Assembly (NCBI GenBank): GCA_963822115.1
Contig: CAWGGM010000011.1
Coordinates: forward strand, 124,001-188,000
Length of the DNA stretch: 64,000 nt
Source of the DNA: CAWDXG01 sp963822115
GTDB lineage: Bacteria > Myxococcota_A > Polyangia > Polyangiales > Polyangiaceae
Direction: 5' to 3'
This document shows, one piece after another, positions 44,481-53,908 of the stretch. A program made the position numbers and the translations under genes. Below the pieces are notes generated by a model. It worked only from the letters and a program-made list of their open reading frames with translations, did not search any database and was not told where the DNA came from. Numbering within the stretch: position 1 is the stretch's first letter; every line of letters begins with the position of its first letter.

Positions 44481-47216
44481 CTACTCCACGAGCCGCAAAC
44501 CGACCGGCAGCTCTTCGCCGAAGAATTCCGCCCACTCGGCCGGCTGCAGGGGCACGAACTGTCTGACCGATCGGGTCCACTCTTCCGGAGCGCCCGATTG
44601 TTCCAGCCGTTTCGCGACTTCCTGCCGCACCGTAACGTCAAGATCGCGCACGCGGTCGTTCGTGACGCGCGCCAGCAGCATGGCTGCCCGGGGGGCGCTG
44701 GGCATCTCCTCCCACTTCTCCCGCAACAGGTGATCGAGCCAGCGCTCGGCTGTCCGGGGAACCACCACGTGGTGCACGCTGGCATACGTGGGAACACGGG
44801 CGCCGATGCGGCCGATCGCGGCCCAGAGCCGCGGATTCCGGTCCGTCCACGTGCGCTCGATCAGCCAGCGGCCGAGCTCCGCGCGGCGTTCGGCCGGAAC
44901 GCGCTCCAGCGACGCGGCCATCTCCAGCATCTCGTCGAGGGCGAGCGGCTTGAACCCTTTCGGCTTCTTCAGCTTGAGCTCGCTCGGAGCCAGGAATGGA
45001 TCGACGCGATCCCTCAAGCGGACCTGGACAGGCTCGTCGAGCCCGCCGGCGATCCGGCGCCAGGCGATCCAGTATTGCTGCCAGCCGCGTGTTTCCTGTT
45101 GGAAAGTCAGGCGCTGTTCCTCGAGCGGGACGAGCTGCCGGATGCGCTGTGCGTCCGCCGGGTGCCCGAAACCTGGTCGGAGGCAGTACCCCGTGAGCAT
45201 CCAGAACACCCTCTCGTGATCCAGCGAACGCCGCCGTGCCTTTTTCTTCGGTGCCAGCACGTCGAACAGCGCGCGTGTCAGCTCGCCCGACCAGGATGCG
45301 CGCTCACCGAGCAGTCGCTCCAGCTCGCGCAAGAGATCCTTGACCTCGCGTGGGCGCACATCGCTGCGGCCCTTGCCGAACACGCGCTCGATGGCCTCGC
45401 GTGCGTCGTCGAAGCGGCGCCCCAATGACTTCGGCGAACCGGCGCGGCTTTGCGGGGGCGGTTCCGGCTCGCCGCCCCTGAGCTCGAACGCCAGCCGGAA
45501 GCGTCTCGGATCGCCTGCCGGCTCGCTCTCGACGCAGGCCAGCTCCAGCGTGCCGATGGCGCTGAGCTCGCCTTCCAGTACGACCGGCACCTCCTCCGGC
45601 TCGGCGCTTTCTGTTACGTCGAACCCCGCCGTGACGGGGGGCAAGCGGCGGAAGCGCTCGTCGTCGAGCTCGACGATCTGCCCCGGTGCATGCACGGCGT
45701 CGTCGTCGGACGCGTACAGTTCGAAGCGCACCGGCTGTCCGAGCTTGAGCGCCAGGCGTCGTGTCGCTGCGCTGTGCCGCTCGCCTTCCTGCGAGCCGCG
45801 CGGCACGACGCACATCGCGCTGCGCTCGCTTCCCTCCAGCTCGACGTAGTAGCCGTGCGCCGTGCCGCCTCCGATGCGCAGGCCCCGGCCAGCGAGCGCC
45901 ATGCCGTAGGCGACGGCCCCGCGCGCGACGGCCAGGTCCGGATCCGGGGCGGGCAGCACGTCGAGCGCGGGGCTGCCCCAGCTCTGGATGACGTCCACCA
46001 GGCGCTCGGTCAGTCGCTTGGCGCGGAACAGCCCGCCGTTGAGCAGGAGCGCACGAGGTCCTGTGGCTCCAGGTGCGTGGCGTCCAAAGAAATCCGCCAC
46101 GTGACGCGTGATCGCGGCGTCCCGCTCGTACGGGAGGCCGAATGCGACGAGCCCAGCGCGGCCGCGGACCTGGGGCCGCGCGTCGCGTGGCGCCGGTGGC
46201 AGGAAGCCGCCGAGCACGACGCGCTCGACTTCGTCGCGCGTCAGCTCGGTGGAAAGCGTTCCGCCGACAAGAGCAGAGCCAGAACCCAGCAGACGGATCG
46301 GAACGCTGTCGGGCGGTTCGGCGCCCAGCAGTCGCTCCTTCGCGCTCCGGCAAGCCAGCACCAGTTGCCCGAAACGCTGCGGATCGAGTCGTGCCGGTGG
46401 CTCGACCAGTCGCTGTTCGCACAGGTGAGCGAGTGCGAGGTCCATATTGTCGCCGCCGAGCAGGAGGTGTCTTCCCACTGCGACGCGCGAGACTTCCAGC
46501 GCGCCCTGTGCGTCGCGTCCGACCCGGATCAGGCTGAGATCCGTCGTGCCCCCGCCGACATCGCAGACCAGCACCAGCGCCTCGGGCGTGTCGTCGCCGA
46601 GCAGCTCGTCCAGCGCCGTCTGCCCGCTCTGTTGCATGAAGTCGTAGAAGGCAGCCTGCGGTTCCTCGAGCAGCCGCACGGCCAGGCCGGCCTTCTGCGC
46701 GGCTCGCAGCGTCAGCTCTCGCGCCCCCTGGTCGAACGACGCGGGCACGGTCAAGACGACCTGCTGCTGCTCCAGCGGTGCGCCGGCGAACGCCGCGTCC
46801 CACGCTCGGCGCACATGCGACAGCACGCGCGCCGCCGCGTCCACTGGTGAGATGCGCGGCAGGTCCGGCGATTCCTCGCCGGCGCCCCACGGCAGGATGT
46901 CGGCGGTTCGATCGACCGAGCTGTGGCACAGCCAGCTCTTCGACGAGCTGACCACGCGGCCGGGCACTTCCTGGCCGCGGCGCCGCGCCAGCTCCCCGAT
47001 CACCCACGGCGCGTCGCCCCACGGGTCCGCCACCTGCTCCCCCGGCGTGGGTGCGTACAGGAACGACGGCAACAGCTCGTGCGCCTCGACCTCGCCGCCG
47101 CTGACCAGCTCCGGAATCCTGAAGATACCCGGCGCGCCCGGCTGCCCGGAGTCGGTCCAGGCGACCACGGTGTGCGTGGTGCCGAGATCGATGCCGACGA
47201 TGTACCGCGCAGTCAC
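44481..47216 (-). CDS. Hsp70-family chaperone with C-terminal DUF3731
   Basis: A 911-residue protein. The N-terminal ~440 residues are an Hsp70 ATPase: YIVGIDLGTTHTVVAW (phosphate 1), VLVCDVGGGTTDLSLIRVG (phosphate 2), LLLGGDNMDLALA and LLNGGLFRAKRL (adenosine). A substrate-binding-like beta region is followed by a ~300-residue C-terminal domain matching DUF3731 (RSLDHERVFWMLTGYCLRPG, REKWEEMPSAPRAAMLLARV). In many proteobacteria this protein is encoded beside a shorter Hsp70 and DUF2760; here those lie at 56.9-59.2 kb. The start is GTG. No DnaJ or GrpE is nearby, so the client and co-chaperones are unknown. Confidence 0.92.
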   Translation of the reverse strand: MTARYIVGIDLGTTHTVVAWTDSGQPGAPGIFRIPELVSGGEVEAHELLPSFLYAPTPGEQVADPWGDAPWVIGELARRRGQEVPGRVVSSSKSWLCHSSVDRTADILPWGAGEESPDLPRISPVDAAARVLSHVRRAWDAAFAGAPLEQQQVVLTVPASFDQGARELTLRAAQKAGLAVRLLEEPQAAFYDFMQQSGQTALDELLGDDTPEALVLVCDVGGGTTDLSLIRVGRDAQGALEVSRVAVGRHLLLGGDNMDLALAHLCEQRLVEPPARLDPQRFGQLVLACRSAKERLLGAEPPDSVPIRLLGSGSALVGGTLSTELTRDEVERVVLGGFLPPAPRDARPQVRGRAGLVAFGLPYERDAAITRHVADFFGRHAPGATGPRALLLNGGLFRAKRLTERLVDVIQSWGSPALDVLPAPDPDLAVARGAVAYGMALAGRGLRIGGGTAHGYYVELEGSERSAMCVVPRGSQEGERHSAATRRLALKLGQPVRFELYASDDDAVHAPGQIVELDDERFRRLPPVTAGFDVTESAEPEEVPVVLEGELSAIGTLELACVESEPAGDPRRFRLAFELRGGEPEPPPQSRAGSPKSLGRRFDDAREAIERVFGKGRSDVRPREVKDLLRELERLLGERASWSGELTRALFDVLAPKKKARRRSLDHERVFWMLTGYCLRPGFGHPADAQRIRQLVPLEEQRLTFQQETRGWQQYWIAWRRIAGGLDEPVQVRLRDRVDPFLAPSELKLKKPKGFKPLALDEMLEMAASLERVPAERRAELGRWLIERTWTDRNPRLWAAIGRIGARVPTYASVHHVVVPRTAERWLDHLLREKWEEMPSAPRAAMLLARVTNDRVRDLDVTVRQEVAKRLEQSGAPEEWTRSVRQFVPLQPAEWAEFFGEELPVGLRLVE

Positions 47217-47278
47217 GGCTTTCCGTTATAGCGCGTGTTTTTCGCGGTACCGGCGTATCTGGTGCATGCTCCGGGGCC

Positions 47279-48013
47279 ATGGCGCCCAGAGGCCGCATAG
47301 CTGTCGCGTCGCTCTTTCTGCTTGTCGCTGCCTGCAACAGCGAGCGGCGCCCCGCGACGGAGCCCGCCGGACCCCCCGCGCCGCCGGCAGCTCGAACGGC
47401 CTCGGCCCCTGTTCCGCCACCCGGGGCAAGCGTGATCCCGGCCGAGGTCGTCGAAGCGCCTCCTCTCGACGCCGGGCGCGCCGAGGCCGGGCCCGGGGAG
47501 GCGGGCCTGGAAGCCGGTCTTCCCGGGGAGCCGGCGCTGCGGGGGCCCGATGGCGGTGTGTTGCCGCAGACGCGCGCCACGCCTTCGGTCGATTCCGCGC
47601 TGTTCCGCTATCATGTCCGGCTGCTCTTCGATGCGATCCGCAAGGATGACCCGTCCATCGGCTTGCCGTTCTTCTTCCCGGTGCTCGCCTACCAGCAGGT
47701 CAAGGCGATCCAGAAGCCGGAGCGCGACTGGAAGTACCGCCTCGTGGCCGCCTACAAGCGGACCGTGCATCGCTACCATCGTCGACTGGGTGCGCACCCG
47801 GAACAGGCCAAGCTGATCGGTCTCGACGTGCCCATGCACCGGGCGCGCTGGATGAAGCCGGGCAGCGAAGGCAACAAGCTCGGCTACTACCGTGTGCTGG
47901 ACTCGAAGCTGCGCTACCGGAACGCCGACGGCAAGGAGCGCAGTCTCGGCGTCACGTCGCTCATTTCCTGGCGCGGCGAGTGGTATCTGGTGCACCTGCA
48001 CGGGTTCAAGTAG
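47279..48013 (+). CDS. Lipoprotein, conserved C-terminal domain of unknown function
   Basis: A 244-residue lipoprotein with lipobox LLVAACN (Cys19), an Ala/Pro-rich linker to about residue 95, and an ordered domain rich in basic and aromatic residues (FRYHVRLLFDAIRKDDPSIG, PVLAYQQVKAIQKPERDWKY, LGYYRVLDSKLRYRNADGKE, ISWRGEWYLVHLHGF). The last strand resembles the end of small NTF2-like or DUF domains in which a Trp-Tyr-hydrophobic strand closes a barrel, which is inference. It is divergent from the Hsp70-DUF3731 gene, with 62 bases between starts. Confidence 0.75.
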   Translation: MAPRGRIAVASLFLLVAACNSERRPATEPAGPPAPPAARTASAPVPPPGASVIPAEVVEAPPLDAGRAEAGPGEAGLEAGLPGEPALRGPDGGVLPQTRATPSVDSALFRYHVRLLFDAIRKDDPSIGLPFFFPVLAYQQVKAIQKPERDWKYRLVAAYKRTVHRYHRRLGAHPEQAKLIGLDVPMHRARWMKPGSEGNKLGYYRVLDSKLRYRNADGKERSLGVTSLISWRGEWYLVHLHGFK

Positions 48014-48364
48014 ACGCCCCGAGCGGTGGGCTCGTTGCGGGCGCGTCCCGGACGGTGCAGAGGCTGCGCGTATTGAAGTTCCGCCACCGGGAGCGGCTCC
48101 GGTCAGTGGCGTTTCCTCGCCGCAAGCGCAGTCGTTGCGCAATGGATTCGCTCTTGAGTGTCTCGACAAGAATTGATACCCATCAATTCGGGTGATTCGT
48201 GCACTCTTTGCGCGCGCCGCGTCAAGGCTCGCATGGGGTGCGCGAATGGAGGAGAAGGGCGTATGGAATCTGCGCGAAAGTCTTGCGGCACTGGTCTTGC
48301 TTCAAGCCGCAGCGGCGGACGTGTCCCGCGCCCGCGAACGCTCGGCTTGGAAGGAACACAGGAA
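48014..48364. other. Leader region of the first decaheme cytochrome gene
   Basis: A 351-base spacer with no supported gene. It holds an FNR-type box (48173-48186) and a leader similar to that of the second cytochrome gene: GATTCGTGCA after the box, and GGAAGGAACACA just before the start in both. The identity between leaders is clearly lower than between the coding bodies. Confidence 0.7.
48173..48186 (+). promoter_or_regulatory. FNR/ANR-type operator, perfect consensus
   Basis: TTGAT-ACCC-ATCAA matches the FNR-family consensus TTGAT-N4-ATCAA at every fixed position, and the dyad extends to GAATTGAT / ATCAATTC (48170-48189). It lies 192 bases before the cytochrome ATG. This suggests oxygen- or redox-dependent control by a CRP/FNR-type protein encoded elsewhere. 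A clear -10 box at the expected spacing was not seen. Confidence 0.6.
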
Positions 48365-50935
48365 ATGATTGGCAACAAAGAATCACGCATCGCGTGGCTC
48401 CTTGCGGTCGCTGCGCTGACGCTGGGCTCGACGCTCGGCTGCAGCGGCTCGAAGGGCGACAGAGGCCCCGCGGGCGCTTCCCCCGACGGCGGCGGCTGCA
48501 CGATCACGCAGAACGCCGACGGCACTGCTACCGTGACATGTGCCGACGGCACCACGGCTACGCTCACGAGTGGACAGGACGGCGCGCCCGGGAACCCGGG
48601 TGCGGGCTGCACGGCGGCTTCGGTCGACGGCGGCGTACAGGTGACGTGCGGCGATGCCAGCACCACCATCCCCAATGGTCAGACGGGCAGCACCGGCCAG
48701 CCCGGCCAGCCCGGCCTGAACGCCGGCCAGACGCCGGGCCTCAAGGCCACCGCGTCGGTGAAGGCCCCCGCGAACGGCAAGTACTACGCGCAGGGCGAGA
48801 AGATCGTCTACACGGCGACGCTCACCACTGCGGACGGTTCCCCCGTTGACCTCAGCTACTTCTCGTCGGCCGCGTTGTACATGAACGGTCCGCGCGACGT
48901 GCTCAAGGACAAGACGCGCTGCGAGCTGCTCGGTTGCAGCACGGATCGCACGCAGAATCCGCACTACTACATCGACCTCACGGCCAGTCCGGCCCCGGCC
49001 GGCCTCGTGGTGAACGGCAACACGATCACGTTCACGACGAAGGCGATCCCCGCGAACGAGGACCCGGGGACGTACACGTTCGGCCTGCGCCTGGTGCCGA
49101 AAGACTACGTGTTCGACCAGACCTTCCTGCTCACGGATGTGCAGATCGGGACCGAGACGGTCGAACCGCTCATCGTGGGCGTGGACAAGGCCGATGGCAC
49201 CGGAAGCTGCGCCGATTGCCACCTGGGCGCGGCCAACGGCAAGGAATACATGCACCACATCGATCCCGGCTACAACCCGACGGGTAGCCCGGCGCTCGAC
49301 TCGGTGCCGGTGCGCACCTGCCTGATGTGCCACAACCAGGACGGCTACTCGGCCATCCAGGTGTGCGCGGACGGGACGAAGGCTAGCCACAGCGGGTGTG
49401 CGGACGGCAGCACGCCGACCTACATGCCCGACCCGATCGTGCGTCGCGTGCACGGCGTGCACATGGGCGAGAACCTGCTGTCGAAGCTCGACACCGGCGC
49501 AAGCGGTGACTTCGAAGCGTATGCGGGCCTCGCGTTCCCGGCAGGCATCAAGGACTGCACGAAGTGCCACAACGGTACGGACGACGACTGGAAGACGAAG
49601 CCGAGCCGCGAAGCGTGCGGCGCGTGCCACGACCAGGTCAACTGGACGACGGGCGACTTCGAGCCGCCCCGGCCGACCAGCGTGCCCTGCTTTACGGCCA
49701 GCGATTGCAGCTCGCTGTCGGCTCTGGAAATTCCGGCTTGCGACACGAGCAACCCGGTCGATCGCTGCGCCGATCTGTCGCTACCCGACAGCAACGGTGT
49801 CTGCGCGGATGGCAGCACGCCTGCCGCGGCGGGCATCTGCACGCTCACCAAGCACGGTGGCGGCCCGCAGACCGACGACAGCAAGTGCGACGGCTGCCAC
49901 GTCGGCTCGGGGAGCCTCGCGCCCATCGAGACGGTGCACCAGATCGCCGCGCCGGACTTCAAGGTCAGCGCCGACATCGCGATGTCGGCTCCGACCAACG
50001 GCACGGACTACGAAGGCAGCGAGACGCCGACGGTCACGATCACGGTGAAGGATTCGTCCGGCACCGCGCTGGATCCGGCCACGTTCACGGCGGCCAACAA
50101 GGACGTTGCGGAGCTGTTCGTCTCCGGTCCGCGCGACGACACCCACCCCGTGCTCACGACCGCGGCGTCCAATCCCGATCCGAACGGCTTCTACGTGTAC
50201 AACGACCTCCTGGCCGATGCGAGCCCGGCAGACCCGAAGTTCGCCCCGACGAGCAGCGCGTTCGTGTACAACCTCGACCCCGTGACCGGTCTCGAACCCG
50301 GCACGTACACGGTGTTCTTCGTGGTCACCAAGGCGGGTCACCGTCCCGAGAGCTGGGCTGTGAAGAACTTCCAGGTCGGCACGGCCACGGAAGAGCCGAT
50401 GGTGGCGACCAACTGCGTGGACTGCCACGAAGACAGCCGGATGCATGAAGGCTACTTCGCGGTCACGTTCAATCCGGACATCTGCAAGAACTGCCACGAC
50501 TACCAGGCCCAGAACGCGAACAACGCCGCGGGTTGGGGCGCCGCCAACTCGAACTACGGGTTCGGTGCGGCACCGCTGTCACGCCGCGTCCACGGCGTGC
50601 ACTTCGGCAAGTACCTGAGCCACCCCGAGCAGAACACGAGCGGCATCGACGACATCGTGTTCCCGCAGGATGTGCGCAACTGCCAGAAGTGCCACGACTC
50701 GGCGACGACGAGCGGTACCTGGCAGGATCCGGGACGCGTCGCGTGCCTGGGGTGCCATGACAGCGACTCGGACCAGGCCCACGGTGCTCTGATGACCGTG
50801 GACCCGACGCCGAGCGCACCGTACAGCGGTGACGAGGTGGAATCGTGCGAATCCTGCCACGGAGCGGGCAAGGACTTCGCAGTGTCGAAGGTCCACAACA
50901 TCACCGACCCGTACGTCCCGCCGTATCCGAGGTAG
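48365..50935 (+). CDS. OmcA/MtrC-type decaheme outer-membrane cytochrome c, copy 1
   Basis: An 856-residue lipoprotein cytochrome. The lipobox is in TLGSTLGCSGS; a Gly-rich collagen-like linker (GSKGDRGPAGAS, later GQPGQPG) follows. Then come a beta domain, five CxxCH haem sites (CADCH, CLMCH, CTKCH, CGACH, CDGCH), a second beta domain (around PTNGTDYEGSETPTVTITVK) and five more sites (CVDCH, CKNCH, CQKCH, CLGCH, CESCH). This beta/pentahaem/beta/pentahaem order and ten haems are the architecture of Shewanella MtrC/OmcA, which pass electrons to minerals or electrodes outside the cell. The start is the ATG with GGAA upstream, where the signal peptide begins. No MtrA/MtrB partner is in the window. 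Confidence 0.93.
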   Translation: MIGNKESRIAWLLAVAALTLGSTLGCSGSKGDRGPAGASPDGGGCTITQNADGTATVTCADGTTATLTSGQDGAPGNPGAGCTAASVDGGVQVTCGDASTTIPNGQTGSTGQPGQPGLNAGQTPGLKATASVKAPANGKYYAQGEKIVYTATLTTADGSPVDLSYFSSAALYMNGPRDVLKDKTRCELLGCSTDRTQNPHYYIDLTASPAPAGLVVNGNTITFTTKAIPANEDPGTYTFGLRLVPKDYVFDQTFLLTDVQIGTETVEPLIVGVDKADGTGSCADCHLGAANGKEYMHHIDPGYNPTGSPALDSVPVRTCLMCHNQDGYSAIQVCADGTKASHSGCADGSTPTYMPDPIVRRVHGVHMGENLLSKLDTGASGDFEAYAGLAFPAGIKDCTKCHNGTDDDWKTKPSREACGACHDQVNWTTGDFEPPRPTSVPCFTASDCSSLSALEIPACDTSNPVDRCADLSLPDSNGVCADGSTPAAAGICTLTKHGGGPQTDDSKCDGCHVGSGSLAPIETVHQIAAPDFKVSADIAMSAPTNGTDYEGSETPTVTITVKDSSGTALDPATFTAANKDVAELFVSGPRDDTHPVLTTAASNPDPNGFYVYNDLLADASPADPKFAPTSSAFVYNLDPVTGLEPGTYTVFFVVTKAGHRPESWAVKNFQVGTATEEPMVATNCVDCHEDSRMHEGYFAVTFNPDICKNCHDYQAQNANNAAGWGAANSNYGFGAAPLSRRVHGVHFGKYLSHPEQNTSGIDDIVFPQDVRNCQKCHDSATTSGTWQDPGRVACLGCHDSDSDQAHGALMTVDPTPSAPYSGDEVESCESCHGAGKDFAVSKVHNITDPYVPPYPR

Positions 50936-50964
50936 CCCCTTCCTCGGTACGTAGCTCCGCGGAG
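48725..50964 (+). repeat. Near-identical duplicated block, first copy
   Basis: This 2,240-base block matches 51698-53937 at a constant offset of 2,973 bases. I found four substitutions, near 49086, 49755, 49871 and 50671, about 99.8% identity. Identity begins inside the coding region after the collagen-like linker and ends within the terminator stem. Confidence 0.9.
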
Positions 50965-50994
50965 GGCGCCCGCATGGTCGGGCACTCTCCGCGG
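50957..50994 (+). terminator. Hairpin after cytochrome copy 1
   Basis: CCGCGGAG (50957-50964) pairs with CTCCGCGG (50987-50994), with a second inner pairing of CCCG and CGGG. There is no T-run. The equivalent hairpin after copy 2 keeps the stem despite base changes. Confidence 0.6.
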
Positions 50995-51137
50995 ACGGAC
51001 CTCCGGGTCCAGACGATGCCGCGCCACCTCAGGGTTGCGCGGTATCGTCGTTTGTGGAGCGCATGCCGTGCTTGCCGCGTGTCTCGATCCATAGCGAAAG
51101 TGCACGCCTTGCACGCTCCGGGGTGCTTTCCTGGAGG

Positions 51138-51151
51138 TTGACGTCCAGCAA
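51138..51151 (+). promoter_or_regulatory. Degenerate FNR-like dyad upstream of cytochrome copy 2
   Basis: TTGAC-GTCC-AGCAA lies 194 bases before the copy 2 ATG, almost the same distance as the perfect box of copy 1. Two of the ten fixed positions differ from consensus. It may bind an FNR-type regulator weakly or have lost function. Confidence 0.35.
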
Positions 51152-51331
51152 CTTCAGCGATTCGTGCAGTCCTTGCTTGCACTGCGTCAATTCGCGCAAC
51201 GCGCTGCGCGATCCCTGGCACGGATTCGGTGGATTCTGCGTGGAAGTCACCCGGCACCCTTCTTGCTTTGCGCGCGACTGCGGACGTGTCCTTGCGCCCG
51301 CCCAATGTCTGGCTTGGAAGGAACACAACAA

Positions 51332-53908
51332 ATGATGGGCAACAGAGAATCACGCTTCGCGTGGCTTCTTGCGGTCGCCTCGCTGACGCTGGGAACAGCG
51401 GTCGGCTGCGGCAGCAAGGGTGCGACGGGCGCTACAGGCCCCGCGGGGGCCTCCCCCGATGGCGGTGGCTGTACGATCACCGACAACGGGGACGGCACGG
51501 CGACCGTCAACTGCGCCGATGGCACCACGGCGACGATCAAGAACGGAACAGACGGCACGTCCGGAAACCCGGGCGCGGGCTGCACGGCGGCTTCGGTCGA
51601 CGGCGGCGTGCAGGTGACGTGCGGCGACGCCAGCACCACCATCCAGAACGGTCAGACGGGCAGCACCGGCCAGACCGGTCAGTCCGGTCTCACTGCTGGC
51701 CAGACGCCGGGCCTCAAGGCCACCGCGTCGGTGAAGGCCCCCGCGAACGGCAAGTACTACGCGCAGGGCGAGAAGATCGTCTACACGGCGACGCTCACCA
51801 CTGCGGACGGTTCCCCCGTTGACCTCAGCTACTTCTCGTCGGCCGCGTTGTACATGAACGGTCCGCGCGACGTGCTCAAGGACAAGACGCGCTGCGAGCT
51901 GCTCGGTTGCAGCACGGATCGCACGCAGAATCCGCACTACTACATCGACCTCACGGCCAGTCCGGCCCCGGCCGGCCTCGTGGTGAACGGCAACACGATC
52001 ACGTTCACGACGAAGGCGATCCCCGCGAACGAGGACCCGGGGACGTACACGTTCGGTCTGCGCCTGGTGCCGAAAGACTACGTGTTCGACCAGACCTTCC
52101 TGCTCACGGATGTGCAGATCGGGACCGAGACGGTCGAACCGCTCATCGTGGGCGTGGACAAGGCCGATGGCACCGGAAGCTGCGCCGATTGCCACCTGGG
52201 CGCGGCCAACGGCAAGGAATACATGCACCACATCGATCCCGGCTACAACCCGACGGGTAGCCCGGCGCTCGACTCGGTGCCGGTGCGCACCTGCCTGATG
52301 TGCCACAACCAGGACGGCTACTCGGCCATCCAGGTGTGCGCGGACGGGACGAAGGCTAGCCACAGCGGGTGTGCGGACGGCAGCACGCCGACCTACATGC
52401 CCGACCCGATCGTGCGTCGCGTGCACGGCGTGCACATGGGCGAGAACCTGCTGTCGAAGCTCGACACCGGCGCAAGCGGTGACTTCGAAGCGTATGCGGG
52501 CCTCGCGTTCCCGGCAGGCATCAAGGACTGCACGAAGTGCCACAACGGTACGGACGACGACTGGAAGACGAAGCCGAGCCGCGAAGCGTGCGGCGCGTGC
52601 CACGACCAGGTCAACTGGACGACGGGCGACTTCGAGCCGCCCCGGCCGACCAGCGTGCCCTGCTTTACGGCCAGCGATTGCAGCTCGCTGTCGGCTCTGG
52701 AAATTCCGGCTTGCGACACGAGCAATCCGGTCGATCGCTGCGCCGATCTGTCGCTACCCGACAGCAACGGTGTCTGCGCGGATGGCAGCACGCCTGCCGC
52801 GGCGGGCATCTGCACGCTCACCAAGCACGGTGGCGGCCCGCAGGCCGACGACAGCAAGTGCGACGGCTGCCACGTCGGCTCGGGGAGCCTCGCGCCCATC
52901 GAGACGGTGCACCAGATCGCCGCGCCGGACTTCAAGGTCAGCGCCGACATCGCGATGTCGGCTCCGACCAACGGCACGGACTACGAAGGCAGCGAGACGC
53001 CGACGGTCACGATCACGGTGAAGGATTCGTCCGGCACCGCGCTGGATCCGGCCACGTTCACGGCGGCCAACAAGGACGTTGCGGAGCTGTTCGTCTCCGG
53101 TCCGCGCGACGACACCCACCCCGTGCTCACGACCGCGGCGTCCAATCCCGATCCGAACGGCTTCTACGTGTACAACGACCTCCTGGCCGATGCGAGCCCG
53201 GCAGACCCGAAGTTCGCCCCGACGAGCAGCGCGTTCGTGTACAACCTCGACCCCGTGACCGGTCTCGAACCCGGCACGTACACGGTGTTCTTCGTGGTCA
53301 CCAAGGCGGGTCACCGTCCCGAGAGCTGGGCTGTGAAGAACTTCCAGGTCGGCACGGCCACGGAAGAGCCGATGGTGGCGACCAACTGCGTGGACTGCCA
53401 CGAAGACAGCCGGATGCATGAAGGCTACTTCGCGGTCACGTTCAATCCGGACATCTGCAAGAACTGCCACGACTACCAGGCCCAGAACGCGAACAACGCC
53501 GCGGGTTGGGGCGCCGCCAACTCGAACTACGGGTTCGGTGCGGCACCGCTGTCACGCCGCGTCCACGGCGTGCACTTCGGCAAGTACCTGAGCCACCCCG
53601 AGCAGAACACGAGCGGCATCGACGACATCGTGTTCCCGCAGGACGTGCGCAACTGCCAGAAGTGCCACGACTCGGCGACGACGAGCGGTACCTGGCAGGA
53701 TCCGGGACGCGTCGCGTGCCTGGGGTGCCATGACAGCGACTCGGACCAGGCCCACGGTGCTCTGATGACCGTGGACCCGACGCCGAGCGCACCGTACAGC
53801 GGTGACGAGGTGGAATCGTGCGAATCCTGCCACGGAGCGGGCAAGGACTTCGCAGTGTCGAAGGTCCACAACATCACCGACCCGTACGTCCCGCCGTATC
53901 CGAGGTAG
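51332..53908 (+). CDS. OmcA/MtrC-type decaheme outer-membrane cytochrome c, copy 2
   Basis: An 858-residue lipoprotein with the same ten CxxCH sites and the same beta/pentahaem/beta/pentahaem order as copy 1. From the segment AGQTPGLKATASVK to the end the proteins differ at a single residue that I could find (Ala for Thr in PQADDSKCDG). The first ~110 residues differ clearly: signal MMGNRESRFAWLLAVASLTL, lipobox AVGCGSK, and linkers GATGATGPAGAS and GQTGQSG. So anchor and spacer have diverged while the electron-transfer body is homogenised. The ATG at 51332 is chosen because the signal peptide begins there and GGAAGGAACACAACAA precedes it. Confidence 0.93.
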   Translation: MMGNRESRFAWLLAVASLTLGTAVGCGSKGATGATGPAGASPDGGGCTITDNGDGTATVNCADGTTATIKNGTDGTSGNPGAGCTAASVDGGVQVTCGDASTTIQNGQTGSTGQTGQSGLTAGQTPGLKATASVKAPANGKYYAQGEKIVYTATLTTADGSPVDLSYFSSAALYMNGPRDVLKDKTRCELLGCSTDRTQNPHYYIDLTASPAPAGLVVNGNTITFTTKAIPANEDPGTYTFGLRLVPKDYVFDQTFLLTDVQIGTETVEPLIVGVDKADGTGSCADCHLGAANGKEYMHHIDPGYNPTGSPALDSVPVRTCLMCHNQDGYSAIQVCADGTKASHSGCADGSTPTYMPDPIVRRVHGVHMGENLLSKLDTGASGDFEAYAGLAFPAGIKDCTKCHNGTDDDWKTKPSREACGACHDQVNWTTGDFEPPRPTSVPCFTASDCSSLSALEIPACDTSNPVDRCADLSLPDSNGVCADGSTPAAAGICTLTKHGGGPQADDSKCDGCHVGSGSLAPIETVHQIAAPDFKVSADIAMSAPTNGTDYEGSETPTVTITVKDSSGTALDPATFTAANKDVAELFVSGPRDDTHPVLTTAASNPDPNGFYVYNDLLADASPADPKFAPTSSAFVYNLDPVTGLEPGTYTVFFVVTKAGHRPESWAVKNFQVGTATEEPMVATNCVDCHEDSRMHEGYFAVTFNPDICKNCHDYQAQNANNAAGWGAANSNYGFGAAPLSRRVHGVHFGKYLSHPEQNTSGIDDIVFPQDVRNCQKCHDSATTSGTWQDPGRVACLGCHDSDSDQAHGALMTVDPTPSAPYSGDEVESCESCHGAGKDFAVSKVHNITDPYVPPYPR

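Larger units (their letters stand above)
50936..51331. other. Terminator and leader between the two cytochrome genes
   Basis: A 396-base spacer with no supported gene. It contains the hairpin after copy 1, and a leader diverged from but alignable with that of copy 1, including a weakened FNR-like dyad at 51138-51151 and the shared GGAAGGAACACA before the start. Confidence 0.65.
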
